Assembly (NCBI GenBank): GCA_009667805.1
Contig: CM019064.1
Coordinates: forward strand, 380,057,120-380,121,119
Direction: 5' to 3'
DNA: 64,000 nucleotides
Source: Leptobrachium leishanense
Lineage: Eukaryota > Chordata > Amphibia > Anura > Megophryidae
Shown one piece after another: positions 10,971 through 22,153 of this stretch. Positions within the stretch are counted from its first letter, which is position 1; the number at the start of each line of letters is the position of its first letter. The notes below the pieces were generated by a model. It did not search any database, was not told the origin of the DNA, and saw only the letters and a program-made list of their open reading frames with translations. A program made the position numbers and the translations under genes.

Positions 10971-12258
10971 TTAGATTTCAGTAAGGCTTTTGATACTGTT
11001 CCGCATAGAAGGTTTATCAATAAATTGCAATCTTTGAGCTTGGATTCCAATATTGTTGAATGGATTAGGCAGTGGCGGAGTGACAGGCAACAGAGGGTTG
11101 TGGTAAATGGAGTTTATTCGGCGCAAGGTCTTGTTACCAGTGGGGTACCTCAGGGGTCAGTACTTGGACCCATTCTCTTTAATATTTTTATTAGTGATAT
11201 TGCAGAAGGTATTAATGGAAAAGTATGTCTTTTTGCTGATGACACAAAGATTTGCAACAGGGTTGACGTTCCTGGAGGGATCAGCCAAATGACAAATGAT
11301 TTAGGTAAACTAAAAAAAATGGTTGGAGCTGTGGCAATTGAGTTTTAATGTGGATACGTGCAAGATAATGCACCTGGGACGTAAAAACCCAAGGGCTGAA
11401 TATAGAATATTTGATACAGTCCTAACCTCAACATCTGAGGAAAGGGATTTAGGGGTTATTATTTCAGAGGATCTAAGGGTAAGTAGTCAATGTAATAGAG
11501 CAGCAGGAAATGCTGGCAGAATGCTTGGTTGTGTAGGGAGAGGTATTAGCAGTAGGAAAAGGGAAGTGCTCATGCCACTGTACAGAGCACTGGTGAGACC
11601 TCACTTGGAGTACTGTGTGCAGTACTGGAGACGTATCTCCAGAAGGATATAGACATCTTAGAGAGAGTTCAGAGAAGGGCTACTAAAATGGTGTACGGCT
11701 TGAAGGAGAAAAGTTACCAGGAAAGGCTTAATGATCTTAACATGTACAGCTTGGAAAAAAGACGAGACAGAGGAGATATGATAGAAACATTTAAATACGT
11801 AAAGGGAATCCACAAGGTAGAGGAAGGGATTATATTTAAAAGGAAACAAAGTAGCAAAACAAGAGGACATAGTTTTAGATTAGAGGGGCAAAGGTTTAAA
11901 AGTAACATCAGGAAGCATTATTTTACTGAGAGGGTGGTGGATACATGGAACAGTCTTCCAGTTGAAGTGGTAGAGGCCAAAACAGTAATTGAATTTAAGC
12001 AGGCATGGGATAGGCATAAGGCTATCCTAAACAAAAGATAAATCCAGGTAAAGTATCCATGTAATTGGGGAAACTAAATGTGCCGAAAGGTTCTTATCTG
12101 CCGACATTTTTCTATGTTTTCTATGTTTCTAATTTGTATAAAGTACAGGAAGCACTAATGCACAGTGCACAGCTGTAACAGTCAAGCCACAACAAAGGTT
12201 TGGCTGGAATAGCTGGGGAGCAAACAGCTTTAACAAGTGGGGCCAGTATACATAATGA

Positions 12259-12430
12259 GATATATTCAAAGAAAGGTGAAACTCAGGAGAATGACTGGAG
12301 AAGTGATTCGAGGTCAAAATAGCCAAACCAGAAAAATTCTCTCATTTATCTCACTTTCCAATTCGCCTTTGGGGTCTAGATTGTTTTCTTCTCCTGACAG
12401 TTCTCCTGGTTTTCACCTTTCTTTAAATAG
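12259..12430. mobile_element. Short palindromic MITE (AAAGGTGAAACTCAGGAGAA ends), copy 1
   Basis: Inverted ends AAAGGTGAAACTCAGGAGAA and TTCTCCTGGTTTTCACCTTT bound about 170 bp without coding capacity. The element at 14431-14610 is a second copy in the opposite orientation: its reverse complement shares GGTCAAAATAGCCAAACCAG and CTCACTTTCCA with this one. Confidence 0.7.
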
Positions 12431-13429
12431 ACCTGAATGTCTAACTGGGTATTACTACATTTTGGAATACAGATCCTTGACTGATGTTTGGATTCTGGAA
12501 TTCCTGAGTCATTGGCTCAAGTCGGAAATCTGAAGAAAATAGATATAATTCTTTCATATGAGATAAAACCTGCTTGAGACATTTTTAAATGTAAGTTAGA
12601 AAATTGCTTCCATCATTAGATGCTGATTCCTTACACTTACATTTCTAAAACATGCCTAAATAAATGTTTAACATAGGATCAGCTAAGTCTACGCCCCGTA
12701 GCATGCCAGATGCGACCTACAAATACTTTTGCATGACCTCGAGCCTGCTTGAAAAAAAAATAATTTGTTCTACTCTGGGACATCAAGAGACTCTGGCTTC
12801 TCAGCATGTCAGACTGGAAGATATACAGTTGACCTTTAAGGAAGAGGTGGACAGAACTGGCCTAAAATAAACTGGGTTTAGTGATATCAACATTTCTGAA
12901 TGAATAAAAAGACTTTAAATTTCTATCTTCAATTCTAACCCAGAACGAGATATAAAGTAATGCAAATATCTACACATTTTTCAAATTAAAAAATATTATC
13001 CTAAATATTGCTGTGTATCTTTAAGTGGAAGTGCTCTATAAAAATAATGACCTGCAACAATGCTCTGGATGTTGACATATTATGTTTACAGAGTGTATGG
13101 AATTCAGTGGCGATATAATCATCTTTTTATCCAAGAGCTTATTCTTAAAGCACCATTGTTTAATTGGTGTAACGGTTCATTTACTTTGGCAAATTAAGGT
13201 GGCTCAACTACGATGAAACTACTGTGAATTCACTATTTACGGACATTCAACTATAGCTTTGCTGCAGCTTTCACTGTTTCTGCCAAAAGTCGGGCAGTGC
13301 AGTTTTTAGTATAGTATTGTTATGGAACTGACATAGTGCTCTTCGCTTCAAACCCCAAGACTTTTATTTTCCTGGCAAAAAAAAACCAAAAGACACAGAC
13401 ATTTGCTTTGGGAAAGACTTTATGTTCAT
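12431..13429. other. Unassigned AT-rich DNA
   Basis: No supported gene or repeat. An open frame at 12664-12870 (68 residues) has no recognisable motif. Confidence 0.5.
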
Positions 13430-13965
13430 TTATATTGCGTGGGGTGGTTTTAAATGTACTGAAAATTGCTTGGTTTTAGTTTAAATGTACTTTTATTACT
13501 TTACGTAAATGTGAACTTGGAGATGTGTTTTGAAAGTGCAGACCTTTCTTTTGTGTAGAATGTAATTAGGTTTGAGTAATCGGCGATTATGCAAGAATTC
13601 TCTTTATCTGATTGCATGTTTGAGGAAATCATGAGTCTGGGGCAATGTTTGACTTTAATCTGATCTATTGGAACAATAGATTATGCAAATGATGTGTGAT
13701 AAGTGAATGTTTAGGAATGTTTACTGTAAATATCTAAATCTAATTGACCTAATGTAATTAGAGTTCTAGCAAGTCAATGTTTGTGGTTTGGTATGTAAAT
13801 GATCCCTGTAGGACCATATATATATGTTTTTCTCAGTAAAGCAGATATAGTTCTTGGTTGATACATTCAGCTTGTCTGGTGTGTTATTTCCTCTGCACTA
13901 TACCACTCCACTCACCATCAGAAGGCACAGAGCGGCCATCTGAAAGTCTGACCTAACATCGGGGC
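13430..13965 (+). other. Possible solo LTR-like segment
   Basis: The stretch looks LTR-like in composition only: a promoter-like CATATATATATG (13815-13826), a CTCAGTAAAGCAG box shortly after, and a GC-shifted downstream part with TCTGGTGTG and pyrimidine-rich sequence. I could not find TG...CA termini with a target duplication, a primer-binding site or any gag/pol coding nearby. This is a weak suggestion, not an identification. Confidence 0.2.
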
Positions 13966-14204
13966 TACAGGTCAGGAGATCGAAAGTCTGCAGATCCCTA
14001 GAAGCTGTATCTTCGGCCCAGCACTGGCACAGATCCCTGCCAGCCAGGCCAGGTCTCCCAGCAGGCAGAGCAAGCGGGTCAAGCTGCTCGAGGCGCTGAG
14101 GACCGCGTTCCCAGTAGCCGGGCTGACCGCAACGAGGGGGTGTCTGGAGAGCCAGGACTGGTGAAAGAGAGCGATTTCCGTCACAAGTATTAATTTATAA
14201 TTAA
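13966..14204. other. GC-richer unassigned segment
   Basis: About 240 bp of higher GC than the surroundings, containing a run of CAG/CTG-like and CCAGGCC-like motifs. An open minus frame (13972-14184) has no known motif. Confidence 0.3.
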
Positions 14205-14346
14205 TTTAGATTCCCATATTTCCCTTTTTTTTCTACATCCGTTAAAAAAACGGACCGTGTGGTGTCTACAGTATCTTCCGTCAGTACTTCTGTCCTTTAT
14301 GCACGCACTCAAAGTACGCTCAGACTGCGTTCGTCTGACATTAGCC
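14205..14346. mobile_element. Fragment of a Harbinger-type MITE
   Basis: The right end (GCGTTCGTCTGACATTAGCC followed by TAA at 14347) matches the GGCTAGGGTCAGAC family with one altered position. Internal sequence (CTACATCC, GTCTTCCGT) is closest to the variant copy at 57022-57468. The left half is missing. Confidence 0.65.
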
Positions 14347-14430
14347 TAAAGGGTAATTCACTGTTCTGTGCAATTTTGGGGCCAGATCGTTTCTCTCTGA
14401 ATAACCCTGTAAATAACTTCAGCAGAAACT
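14347..14430. repeat. Right-end relic of a CAGGG-type element
   Basis: The sequence TCTCTCTGAATAACCCTG (14392-14409) matches the terminal inverted repeat of the CAGGG family. No matching left end is visible, so this is a fragment. Confidence 0.35.
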
Positions 14431-14610
14431 ATGTGGTCTATTCACTAAAGGTGAAAATCAGGAGAATTTGGTTGTAGAAGAGAACAATATAGACCAAATA
14501 GCAGATATGGAAAGTGAGGTAAATCGGAGAAATTTCTGGTTTGGCTATTTTGACCTAGAATCTTCACTTCTCTTGCCAATTCTCCTGAGTGTCACCTTTA
14601 TGAGTCCACA
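14431..14610. mobile_element. Short palindromic MITE, copy 2
   Basis: Ends CACTAAAGGTGAAAATCAGG and TTCTCCTGAGTGTCACCTTT are inverted. It is the reverse-oriented counterpart of 12259-12430. No coding capacity. Confidence 0.7.
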
Positions 14611-15137
14611 GAAGAAGCTGCCATGCGAAGTATCAATGTTCCATGGTAAATTAGCATGTCATTTTTGGATGGTTTTAGGGAAAAAGTGAAAATTTTGAAA
14701 AATAATAAAATTGTTATTGTACAAATACCCTATTGATCATCTAATGGACATGAAATCTAACTGCTGTAGAAAAAGCCAAAGGCAGTATAATCAAGACTGG
14801 GATCAAATAGCCTTAAGTTAAGGCATTTTCATCAATATGTGTTTAGTAGTCAAAGGTAAATAATGTATTAAGTTCTAGGAATGCATATGCCTATTAAGGA
14901 AGTTGTCAATATATGTATGTTACTTGAAGTGTAAGTAAACAGCACCATATTATTTCACACATTTTATTCATAACACAGATTGTCGCCTTAAGAAATATTG
15001 ATTTCAAAATATTATTTTCTGTACAATGGAAATTACACAACAATATCTCCCTCCCAGTACAGTAATTAGTCATCTTAATACATGTTATCAATAACTAAAA
15101 AAATGAAAATTATATTTATGATTTAATACAATGGAGA
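14611..15137. other. Unassigned AT-rich DNA
   Basis: Nothing supportable seen. Confidence 0.5.
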
Positions 15138-15140
15138 CTA

Positions 15141-15142
15141 TA

Positions 15143-15172
<30 letters not shown>
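15141..15172. repeat. (TA)n(CA)n microsatellite
   Basis: A run of TA dinucleotides continues as CA dinucleotides and abuts the left end of the mariner-like element, consistent with insertion at a TA. Confidence 0.85.
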
Positions 15173-15173
<1 letters not shown>

Positions 15174-15174
15174 G

Positions 15175-16257
15175 AGGGGCCCAAAAAAATTAATACGCAC
15201 TTCAACATGAAAAGTATATGCATAAAATTTTTATTACTAGACGTATGTAATATTTGAGTTATGCAATCACATTAGGTGCTCAAAGTGGTCACCATTGGCT
15301 TTCAGACACTCTTGATTTCGGGGCAATACTGCATGAACAGCATTGCCTAGAGTGTCTACAGGGATTGCCCTGCATGATAATTCAATTTCTTCCCATAGTG
15401 CAGCCGGCGTAGGTGGTTTGCTACAGTATATCACATTCTTTAGTATGCCCCACAGATAGAAATCGAGGGATGTTAAGTCCGGGGAACGTGGAGGGAATTC
15501 ATCAGAACCTCTGGGTCCTATCCTGGCAGAATGTCATAGAGAGGCTCTTACGTGTCGGTGGCAGTGAGGTGGTGCACCATCTTTCTGGAAGTAAATTTTT
15601 TTATCCTCATAAAGCACACAAATGGCCGGTAAAATGGATGTGTGAAGCATGTCGAGGTACACTGGACCAGTGACCGTGCCTTCAAAAAAGAATGGTCCAA
15701 TAAAACCCTTAGATGACAGTCTACATCATTTTCTGTACAAAGTCCTCATCTTTATGTACCATTTGTCAAAACCACTCCACTTTCAATGTGCTTATTTCAG
15801 AATACCTTGTATGCTTGATCTGCTAATTCATGTCTCAAGTACACATTGACAGACTTTTGCGATGAGCGTGTAAGCTGATGCGACACCCTATCCGAGGAAG
15901 CAGGACGTTGCTGTGCGACGCCTCCCACATCTTTGCTTGTACACAATGCACATCACACACAGTGCCATCGGTTTTGAACTTATCAAGAATCCGTGAGATT
16001 GTTAGTCGTGTAGATGTTCTGTTCCAAACTAGCGTCGCCACTGTCGTTGAACTTTTTCAAATTTTACTATACCACTTCAAAATGGTCTTGCGGTGCTCGA
16101 ACGTCAAGCAGGCCTCTCCTAACGATCAAATGATGATATCAACAATGGTGCGACTACCGATATCTTTAAAGAAAACATAATACTACACATCGCTGCCATA
16201 TTTCAATACAGGTTTTAAAAAGATAACTTTTAAAGTGTGTATACATTTTTTTTGGCC
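15175..16257 (-). mobile_element. Mariner-like transposon relic
   Basis: Terminal inverted repeats: left GGGGCCCAAAAAAATTAATA, right ending in CATTTTTTTTGGCC; the paired inner parts are ACGCACTT and AAAGTGTGTA. About 1.08 kb. The left end lies in a TA-rich microsatellite, as expected for TA-target Tc1/mariner elements. The coding remnant on the minus strand is described separately. Confidence 0.7.
15275..16130 (-). pseudogene. Mariner-like DDE transposase with arthropod-type motifs, inactivated
   Basis: The minus strand encodes a degenerate cut-and-paste transposase. N-terminal blocks: RLTISRILDKFKTDGTVCDVH (about 15945-16010), a helix-turn-helix region with a linker. Then a stop-rich middle, and a well kept C-terminal half: GPVYLDMLHTSILPAICVLY, FQKDGAPPHCHRHVR (second catalytic aspartate in the QDGAPPH box, about 15570-15610), then FPPRSPDLTSLDFYLWGILKN (third catalytic residue in the PDLTxLDF box, about 15440-15500) and a tail ending HFEHLM. 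At least one in-frame stop (after RASL) and several upstream frame breaks make it dead. The QDGAPPH...PPRSPDLTPLDFFLWG signature is best known to me from arthropod mobile elements in the Tc1/mariner group. The exact subfamily is not certain. Confidence 0.7.
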
Positions 16258-16362
16258 GATAGATAAATTCACCAGAGGACCCATAGCCAGGATATCCACT
16301 TCTAATTGCTCCAATGCTGACCGCTGCCGAGGGCAAACACCTCATCAAGAAGTCGTGCACTC

Positions 16363-16548
16363 GTGGAGTCTTTAACTATATGTTTTTTATCGTCGTAGTG
16401 CAAAATTGACGGTTCAGTCCCACACAGGATTTTCTCAAGATTTTTCTAACAAAAAGTCATTTGTGGGACTAAAACGTTGATTTTGCACTACATCAATAAA
16501 AAAAAAAACAAATATAAATATATAGTTAAAAGACTCCAGGATTTCATG
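16363..16548. repeat. Foldback element with TAGTGCAAAATYRACG core
   Basis: Long imperfect inverted repeat: the left arm GGAGTCTTTAACTATAT...TAGTGCAAAATTGACGG...AGTCCCACA faces the right arm TGTGGGACTAAAACG...ATTTTGCACTA...ATATAGTTAAAAGACTCC. About 185 bp, with no coding capacity. Confidence 0.7.
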
Positions 16549-16586
16549 CCTTCTTGATGAGTTCTGTATATACAATGGAATGTTAA

Positions 16587-17011
16587 GGCTAGGGTCAGAC
16601 TGAGGCAGTGCGAACGCGCGTTCTGGCGCACTTAATCACGGCCGTGCTAGCAGCAGATGCCGGGCAATGACGGCCAATATACGAAGTACGGTCGCACAAA
16701 AGTCCGGCTGCGCAACGCAAGTGGAAAATGAACGCATTTTTTCGAGAACGTTAAACCACTAGTACTGACGTACAGAGTGCGCTGCGTCCGCTAGCGGCGT
16801 GTGTGCGTGATTAGGAGACGTCAGACGCTGCTAATGTCCGGCCAACATAACGTCCAGACACAAAAAGAGTTTTATTGATGATCCGTACAAAATCACGGAT
16901 GAAACTGCGCATAGTATGACCGCTATTGCGTATTCCGTGAAAAAATACGTCCATTCTTCGAACGCACATTTTCACGGACAACGTGAAAAATGCGTTAGTC
17001 TGACCCTAGCC
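16587..17011. mobile_element. PIF/Harbinger-type MITE, copy 2 (reverse orientation)
   Basis: Ends GGCTAGGGTCAGAC and GTCTGACCCTAGCC, with TAA on both sides (16584-16586, 17012-17014). The 425-bp interior is the reverse complement of the copy at 10545-10970. It lies in the left TIR of Tc1-like relic A, so it is younger than that element. Confidence 0.9.
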
Positions 17012-17285
17012 TAAAATGTCAGGTTTCTGTGATGTAAAAAAAATGAGACAAAGATAAATCATTTGAGAACTTTTTCCACCTTTAATGTGACCTAAAAACT
17101 GTACAACTCAATTGAAAAACAAACAGATTTTTTTTAGTTGGAGGGAGAAAAAATAAAAAACTAAAATAATATGGTTGCATAAGTGTGCACACCCTTAAAC
17201 TAATACCTTTTGATTTTATTCCAGCACTCAGTATTTTTGGGTATGGGTCTATCAGCATGTCACATCTTGACTTGGCAATATTTGC

Positions 17286-17990
17286 TCACTCTTCATCGCA
17301 AAAACACTCCAAATCTGTCAGATTGCGTGGGTATCTTCTGTGCACAGCCCTCTTCAGATCACCCCACAGATTTCCGATCGGATTCAGGTCAGGGCTCTGG
17401 CTGGGCCATTCCAAAACTTTAATCTTCTTCTGAGGAAGCCATTCCTTTGTTGGTTTGGATCTATGCTTTGGGTCGTTGTCGTGCTGATAGATAAAGTTCC
17501 TCTTCATGTTCAGCGTTCTAGCAGAAGCATGAAGGTTTTGTGCCAATATTGACTGGTATTTGGAACTGTTCATAATTACCTCTACCTTGACTAAAACCCC
17601 AGTTCCAGCTGAAGAAAAAAGCCCCAAAGCACAATGCTGCCACCACCATGCTTCACTGTGGGTATGGTGTTCTTTCAGTGATGTGCAGTGCTGTTTTTGC
17701 ACCAAGCATATCTTTGGAATTATGGCCAAAGAGTTCAACCTTGGTTTCATCAGACCATAACACATTTTCCCACGTGCGTTTGGGAGACTTCAGATGGGTT
17801 TTTGCCAAATTTAGCTGGGCTTGGATGTTTTTCTTCGTAAGAAAAGGCTTCTGTCTTGCCACTCTACCCCATAGTCCAGACATGTGAAGAACATGTGAAG
17901 AATATAAGAGGGAGGGAGGTCCAGTTCTTGGTAATGTCACTGTTGCGCCATATTTTCTCCACTTGATGATGACTGTCTTCACTGTGTTTC
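17286..17990 (-). pseudogene. Tc1-like DDE transposase A, inactivated
   Basis: Minus-strand fragments in two frames. The upstream part has IIKWRKYGATVTLPRTGPP (end of the DNA-binding region), then TWENVLWSDETKVELFGHNS with the first catalytic aspartate. The downstream part has AWWWQHCALGLFSSAGTG (normally [13 protein letters not shown]), IYQHDNDPKHRSKPTKEWL with the second aspartate, and LEWPSQSPDLNPIGNLWGDLK. In the last box the third catalytic residue, glutamate in NPIENLW, is glycine (about 17362-17390). The N-terminal helix-turn-helix region is largely lost and a frameshift separates the two halves. The replacement of the third catalytic residue alone would abolish activity. Confidence 0.85.
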
Positions 17991-18486
17991 ATGGTAGATC
18001 TATGGATCCTTGGAAATTCTTTTGTACCTTCTCCTACTGATACCTTGTAACAATGAGATCCCTCTGATGCTTTGGAAGCTTCTCTGCGGACCAGGGCTCT
18101 TGCTATAGGATGCGACTAAGAAAATGTCAGGAAAGACGTACTAGAACAGCTGAACTTTTTTGGGGTTAATCAGAGGCACTTTAAACGATGGCAGGTGTGT
18201 ACCGACTCCGATTTAACATGATTTTGAATGTGATTGCTTAATTCTGAACACAGCTACACCCCCCCCCCCGTTATAAGAGGGTGTGCACACTTATACAACC
18301 ATATTATTTTTGTTTTTTTATTTTTACTTCCCTCAACTTAAAAGTTTTCTGTTTGTTTTTCCATTGAGTTGTACAGTTTATAGGTCACATTAAAGGTGGA
18401 AGAAGTTCTGAGTCTTTGACTCATTTTTTTACATCACAGAAACGTGACATTTTAACAGGGGTGTGCAGACTATTGCAATCCACTTA

Positions 18487-19907
18487 TATATACATATTTA
18501 TCACTGACCGATTCTATTGGTTGCTGCTTTGTATCTCGTTGCGACTATATTAAAACACACTTACAGTACATAGCTGTGGAACATGATAGCGTTTCTAAAA
18601 TAAATGTAAAACAATAAAAAAAGCAAACAGGAAATCTATATATCATGGTATGTCATTTATGATGGACTAATGTGTTTAGGTGGATTAAAAGCGTGGTCGA
18701 ACAGGGTACTAGGGTAAAATGTAAGCAGGAAAGTTTCATTTTATATCATTTAAATATGATTAGGGGAAGGGGAATCATTACATTGGTACAAGGAAACAAC
18801 AAATCTTACTAAAAGGCAATTGACTTAGCTAAAACACCTAATGAAAACACTCAGGGGACCCTTAAACGGTTGGACCCTTTCTCCACAGCACCCGCACAGG
18901 CCTAGTAGCGGCACCCATTACTTACTCCAGTTAACATAAATCTTTTTTCTTCCTTTACTAGACAGCTATGGGGCCGCATGATAACAACTACAGTCATTTA
19001 ATAGCTTTTTGCAATTATTTAGAGCTTCCATGGGGCAGCTTCCCCTCCAACAATTTCATTTCTTTATTCTGTCACAAACGGTTGAACCTTGTTAGTCTGA
19101 GCTTACTTTCTGACATAAACAAGGCCCTTAAAAATTCTCCCGTGTTGGGTTTGTTCTGTATCAAGGAAATTTCAAAACCTGCAGTAAATTTAATATGATG
19201 AAGAATTGTTGGAGTTATTGTATTTTTTTTATCATTGCTTTGGGATTCTTGAGACAGAATTGCATGTAACCGTTACGAACTGCTTGTGAAGAATAAAGAA
19301 CTGTAGTCTGCACTGACATGGCTAAATTCTTCCCACTGTGAGCTTCATTCATTGACAGTCACTGACCCAAGTTATGAGTTTTGTACCGGAAATTTAAAAA
19401 GACCATAATTTGGATATGTCATTCATAATTCAATAACATCTATCATACCAAACTACAGGCTGCTGCCATCTTGGTAATGGCATTGCCAAACTGAGGAGCC
19501 ATTGGAGATGCAGAAGGTTGCTTGTCAGATGAGATCAGAAGAGACAGATGATGGCATCAACCAAGATATACATATGGAATGTACACTTTAATGTATTCTT
19601 TATCCTAAGAAGAATTATGCCTCCTTTCCAGTTACACTGGTGGGTTTACTCAGAAAGCATTGTTATTTGTCATAGTTGCATACAATGAGAAAAATTGCAG
19701 ATGTTGCAACCGGAACAAGCGTTGGTGTTTCACAAAAGGGTAATGAAGCTTCTCCTGCCTTCTCTTGAATTTCCCTATAACACTGAAGTTTGTCACGGTT
19801 CAATTTAGCTGCCATTTTCAGTTGTGTTAGCTATTCACCCAGTGTCATGTGGAGGCTTCTAAGCTTTTATTTCCTTCCTTCTATCCTTCCGATTTGTTGA
19901 CAATGGG
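18487..19907. other. Mostly unassigned DNA
   Basis: No supported gene. A partial palindrome near 19648 (TTTACTCAGAAAGCATTG) resembles the mini element at 19908-19973. Confidence 0.45.
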
Positions 19908-19973
19908 GGTTATTCAGAAAGCACCATTGTTTTTCATAGCAGCTATGGAAACAGCAAAGCTTTCTGAGTAACC
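19908..19973. repeat. 66-bp mini inverted-repeat element
   Basis: Ends GGTTATTCAGAAAGC and GCTTTCTGAGTAACC are inverted with one mismatch. The tips resemble the GGTTATTCA ends of the CAGGG family, so this may be a minimal deletion derivative. Confidence 0.45.
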
Positions 19974-20359
19974 ACCATTGGTCAAGCGAGCATGATGGAA
20001 TTGCAGTGAAGATTGAGTAGAAAACTAGAACATAAATCTAATCCTAATCCTTAACCAAAAACAAGCACAGATACTTAACCTAAACCTAATACTAGCACTA
20101 ACCCAAAAACAAGAAAAAATACTAGGTCTAACACTAAAACTAGTTTTATTTTTGCACCATATTGACATCAGATATGTGACACCTGAATTGTGTTAAATTG
20201 AATAGAAAAGTCAACACGATCACGCAGATTTTTCTGTTCAGAAATGACTTTTGCGAAGTCATACAAATCTGGGTTACTTTTAAAAAATGGCTGCATAGTT
20301 GCCATGGCAATTACCTCCACTGCCATAAGTTAATGACATAGCGATAGAATATCAAAGTC
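19974..20359. other. Unassigned DNA
   Basis: Contains a loose run of CCTAAT/CTAACC-like motifs (20035-20145). No gene seen. Confidence 0.4.
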
Positions 20360-20362
20360 TTA

Positions 20363-20789
20363 GGCTAGGGTCAGAAGAACGCATTTTTCGCGTCGACCGT
20401 CAAAAAGTGCATCTGAACGAATGGACGTATTTTTTCACGGAAGACGCGATAGTGGTCATACGTTGCGCAATTACGGCCGTTATTTTTTACGGATCCAAAC
20501 CAGGAAACTTTTTGCGTCTGGCCGCTATGTTGGCTGGACATGAGCAGCGTCTGACGTCTCCTAATCACACACACACGCTGCTATGCGGACGCAGCGCACT
20601 CTGTACGTCAGTACTAGCGGTTTGACGTTCTCGAAAAAATGCATTAGATTGCCACTTGCGTTGCGCTGCCGCACTTTTGTGCGGCCGTTCTTCGTATGTT
20701 GCCCTGCATTGGACGTCATTTGCTGCTAGCACGGCCATGATTAAGTGCGGCTAAACGCACGTTAATACTGCATTCGTCTGACCCTAGCC
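20363..20789. mobile_element. PIF/Harbinger-type MITE, copy 3
   Basis: Ends GGCTAGGGTCAGAAGAACGC and CATTCGTCTGACCCTAGCC, flanked by TTA at 20360-20362 and 20790-20792. The 427-bp interior is the same orientation as copy 1 with scattered substitutions. Confidence 0.9.
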
Positions 20790-20792
20790 TTA

Positions 20793-22150
20793 GGCATGAA
20801 ATAATCAAGAATTACTGTAGCTTGACTAGATGTTATATCATTCTGTGCAATTCACAGAATATTGAATATACCTGCTAGATTGCATAGGGCATTGCATAAC
20901 ACAGGCAGCAGAACCAAACCATTAAACCCCATCCCTTTCATAGTTTTTTTTTTGTTGTAAAAATTGTAAATTAATATATTGATAACAAACAGGACACAAC
21001 AAAACTATAATATACTTTATAGTAGCCATTTTTCATTAGTACTAACATTATACTTACAAGCTATAAGTAACCTATATTAGAGCAAATTAGCCCCAGTGTT
21101 GGTGTCTCCATTGTGGTGTGTATTGACAGCCCAACTCATCTCCTGCTGCATTTAATCAGTAGAAGAATGAGGATGTGGCCATAACTTCTGTTTGATAGTG
21201 GCCTTTGCCCTCTTGCCAGTTCTCCACTTAACAGTGGAACCACATGGCACAAAACTGAGATTTATAGAACTTCATATACATAGGTTAATATATATAGGTT
21301 AATAAATGTATAGGTTAATTATTATCTTTTAAACCATGTGCACATGCAAATGTCAAAAAGGAGAACTTTGATATAGTTGTTGCTACATCAAGAATGAAGC
21401 AATTATGAATAAATATATGTTCTGCTTTCAGTTCTTCGCAGGTATGTAAAACATCTGACATTTGTGATGTGACTAATGTTCACTTGGAAGAATCATATGT
21501 TTCCGATCACTGACACTCATATTTACTGCTTCTTTCTTACCATTCATGTTGCCGCGTATTTTGACACCTGTTATTTTTTTTAACACTGAAAAAGAGCAAA
21601 AATATGATTTTCAGAAGATGGCTATGATTTTCTGGCTGACGGCATATTAAATCAATTAGTAAACCATTGAAAATGTGTCATCTTATGATTTAAGACATTT
21701 TATAAAATGTATCTTTTAAAATACCAGTCCTTAGCACATATAAACGTTCAACTTCAAGTGTTTTTTTTTTTTTGCGAAACATTTCTATACTTATATATAC
21801 ATGTATAAAGTATGAAAATGAATATACACTGTCAGGTCTGAACTGCTCACCAGGAACACTGGGCAGTGGACCCTGTGCTGGTGAACTTGAAGGCTGGCCA
21901 GTAGATTACAGAGCCGGCCGTTAAATTGAAAAGCTGGCATATTTAAATCTGTCAAGTATTTGGGAAAGTCAGCTCATACATTCAGAGGATGCCTTTGGAG
22001 TGAGTTTTGTGTACAGAAGCTGTCCACCTCCATGCTGCTCTGTGATCATGCAACAGCTAGAGAGAGTGATGACTTCAGTGAGCACACTTGCAGCAATGCA
22101 CTGAGTCAGGGCACAGCATGCTAAGCTCTCCCTCCACCTGCCTGTACAGA
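20793..22150. other. Unassigned AT-rich DNA
   Basis: No gene or repeat that I can support. Open frame 21969-22181 on the minus strand has no recognised motif. Confidence 0.5.
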
Positions 22151-22153
22151 ACT

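Larger units (their letters stand above)
8495..12041 (+). pseudogene. CR1 ORF2 (endonuclease C-terminus plus reverse transcriptase), broken
   Basis: The polyprotein copies LINE RNA by target-primed reverse transcription. Visible blocks in order: HPDVNW and GSSDHQSVWF (8681-8710, the SDH catalytic box of the AP-type endonuclease); a lysine-rich linker to about 9240; RT blocks SDGIHPKLLKELSG, GVVPEDWKLANVVPIYKKG and GNYRPVSLTSVVGK (9355-9570); QHGFTSGRSCQTNL (10437-10475); DIAYL joined to DFSKAFDTVPH across the second insertion (10530-10544 and 10974-11003); [16 protein letters not shown] (11137-11184); FADDTK (11231-11250); and the C-terminal domain ending WNSLPVEVVEAKTVIEFKQAWD before the stop at 12039. 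Damage: truncated endonuclease, two insertions, one extra A in the A-run near 11312-11319, and a lost base near 11628. The FADD catalytic pair itself is intact, so the copy is moderately young but dead. Confidence 0.85.
8495..12132 (+). mobile_element. CR1-type LINE, 5'-truncated, interrupted by two DNA elements
   Basis: A CR1-clade LINE beginning inside its endonuclease domain and ending in a 3' tail of repeated TTCTATGTTT-type units (12105-12132), the usual CR1 3' end style. Two non-autonomous DNA elements lie within it, at 9621-10416 and 10545-10970. Removing each with one copy of its 3-bp duplication restores the CR1 codons exactly, so both are later insertions. Confidence 0.85.
16573..18484 (-). 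mobile_element. Tc1-like transposon relic A (with nested Harbinger MITE)
   Basis: The right TIR (18300-18484, outer end reading TATTGCAATCCACT) contains ACATCACAGAAACGTGACAT and GGGTGTGCAGAC. The left TIR has the matching ATGTCAGGTTTCTGTGATGT (17016-17035) but has lost about 22 bp near its tip, and a Harbinger MITE (16587-17011) sits in it at TTAA. Flanking TA is present at both ends. An inner TIR pair also matches: GTTGCATAAGTGTGCACACC and GGTGTGCACACTTATACAAC. Confidence 0.8.

Noticed and set aside
13972..14184. GC-rich 70-codon minus frame as an exon or promoter island
   Set aside because: No splice signals, no domain, and the GC rise is short.
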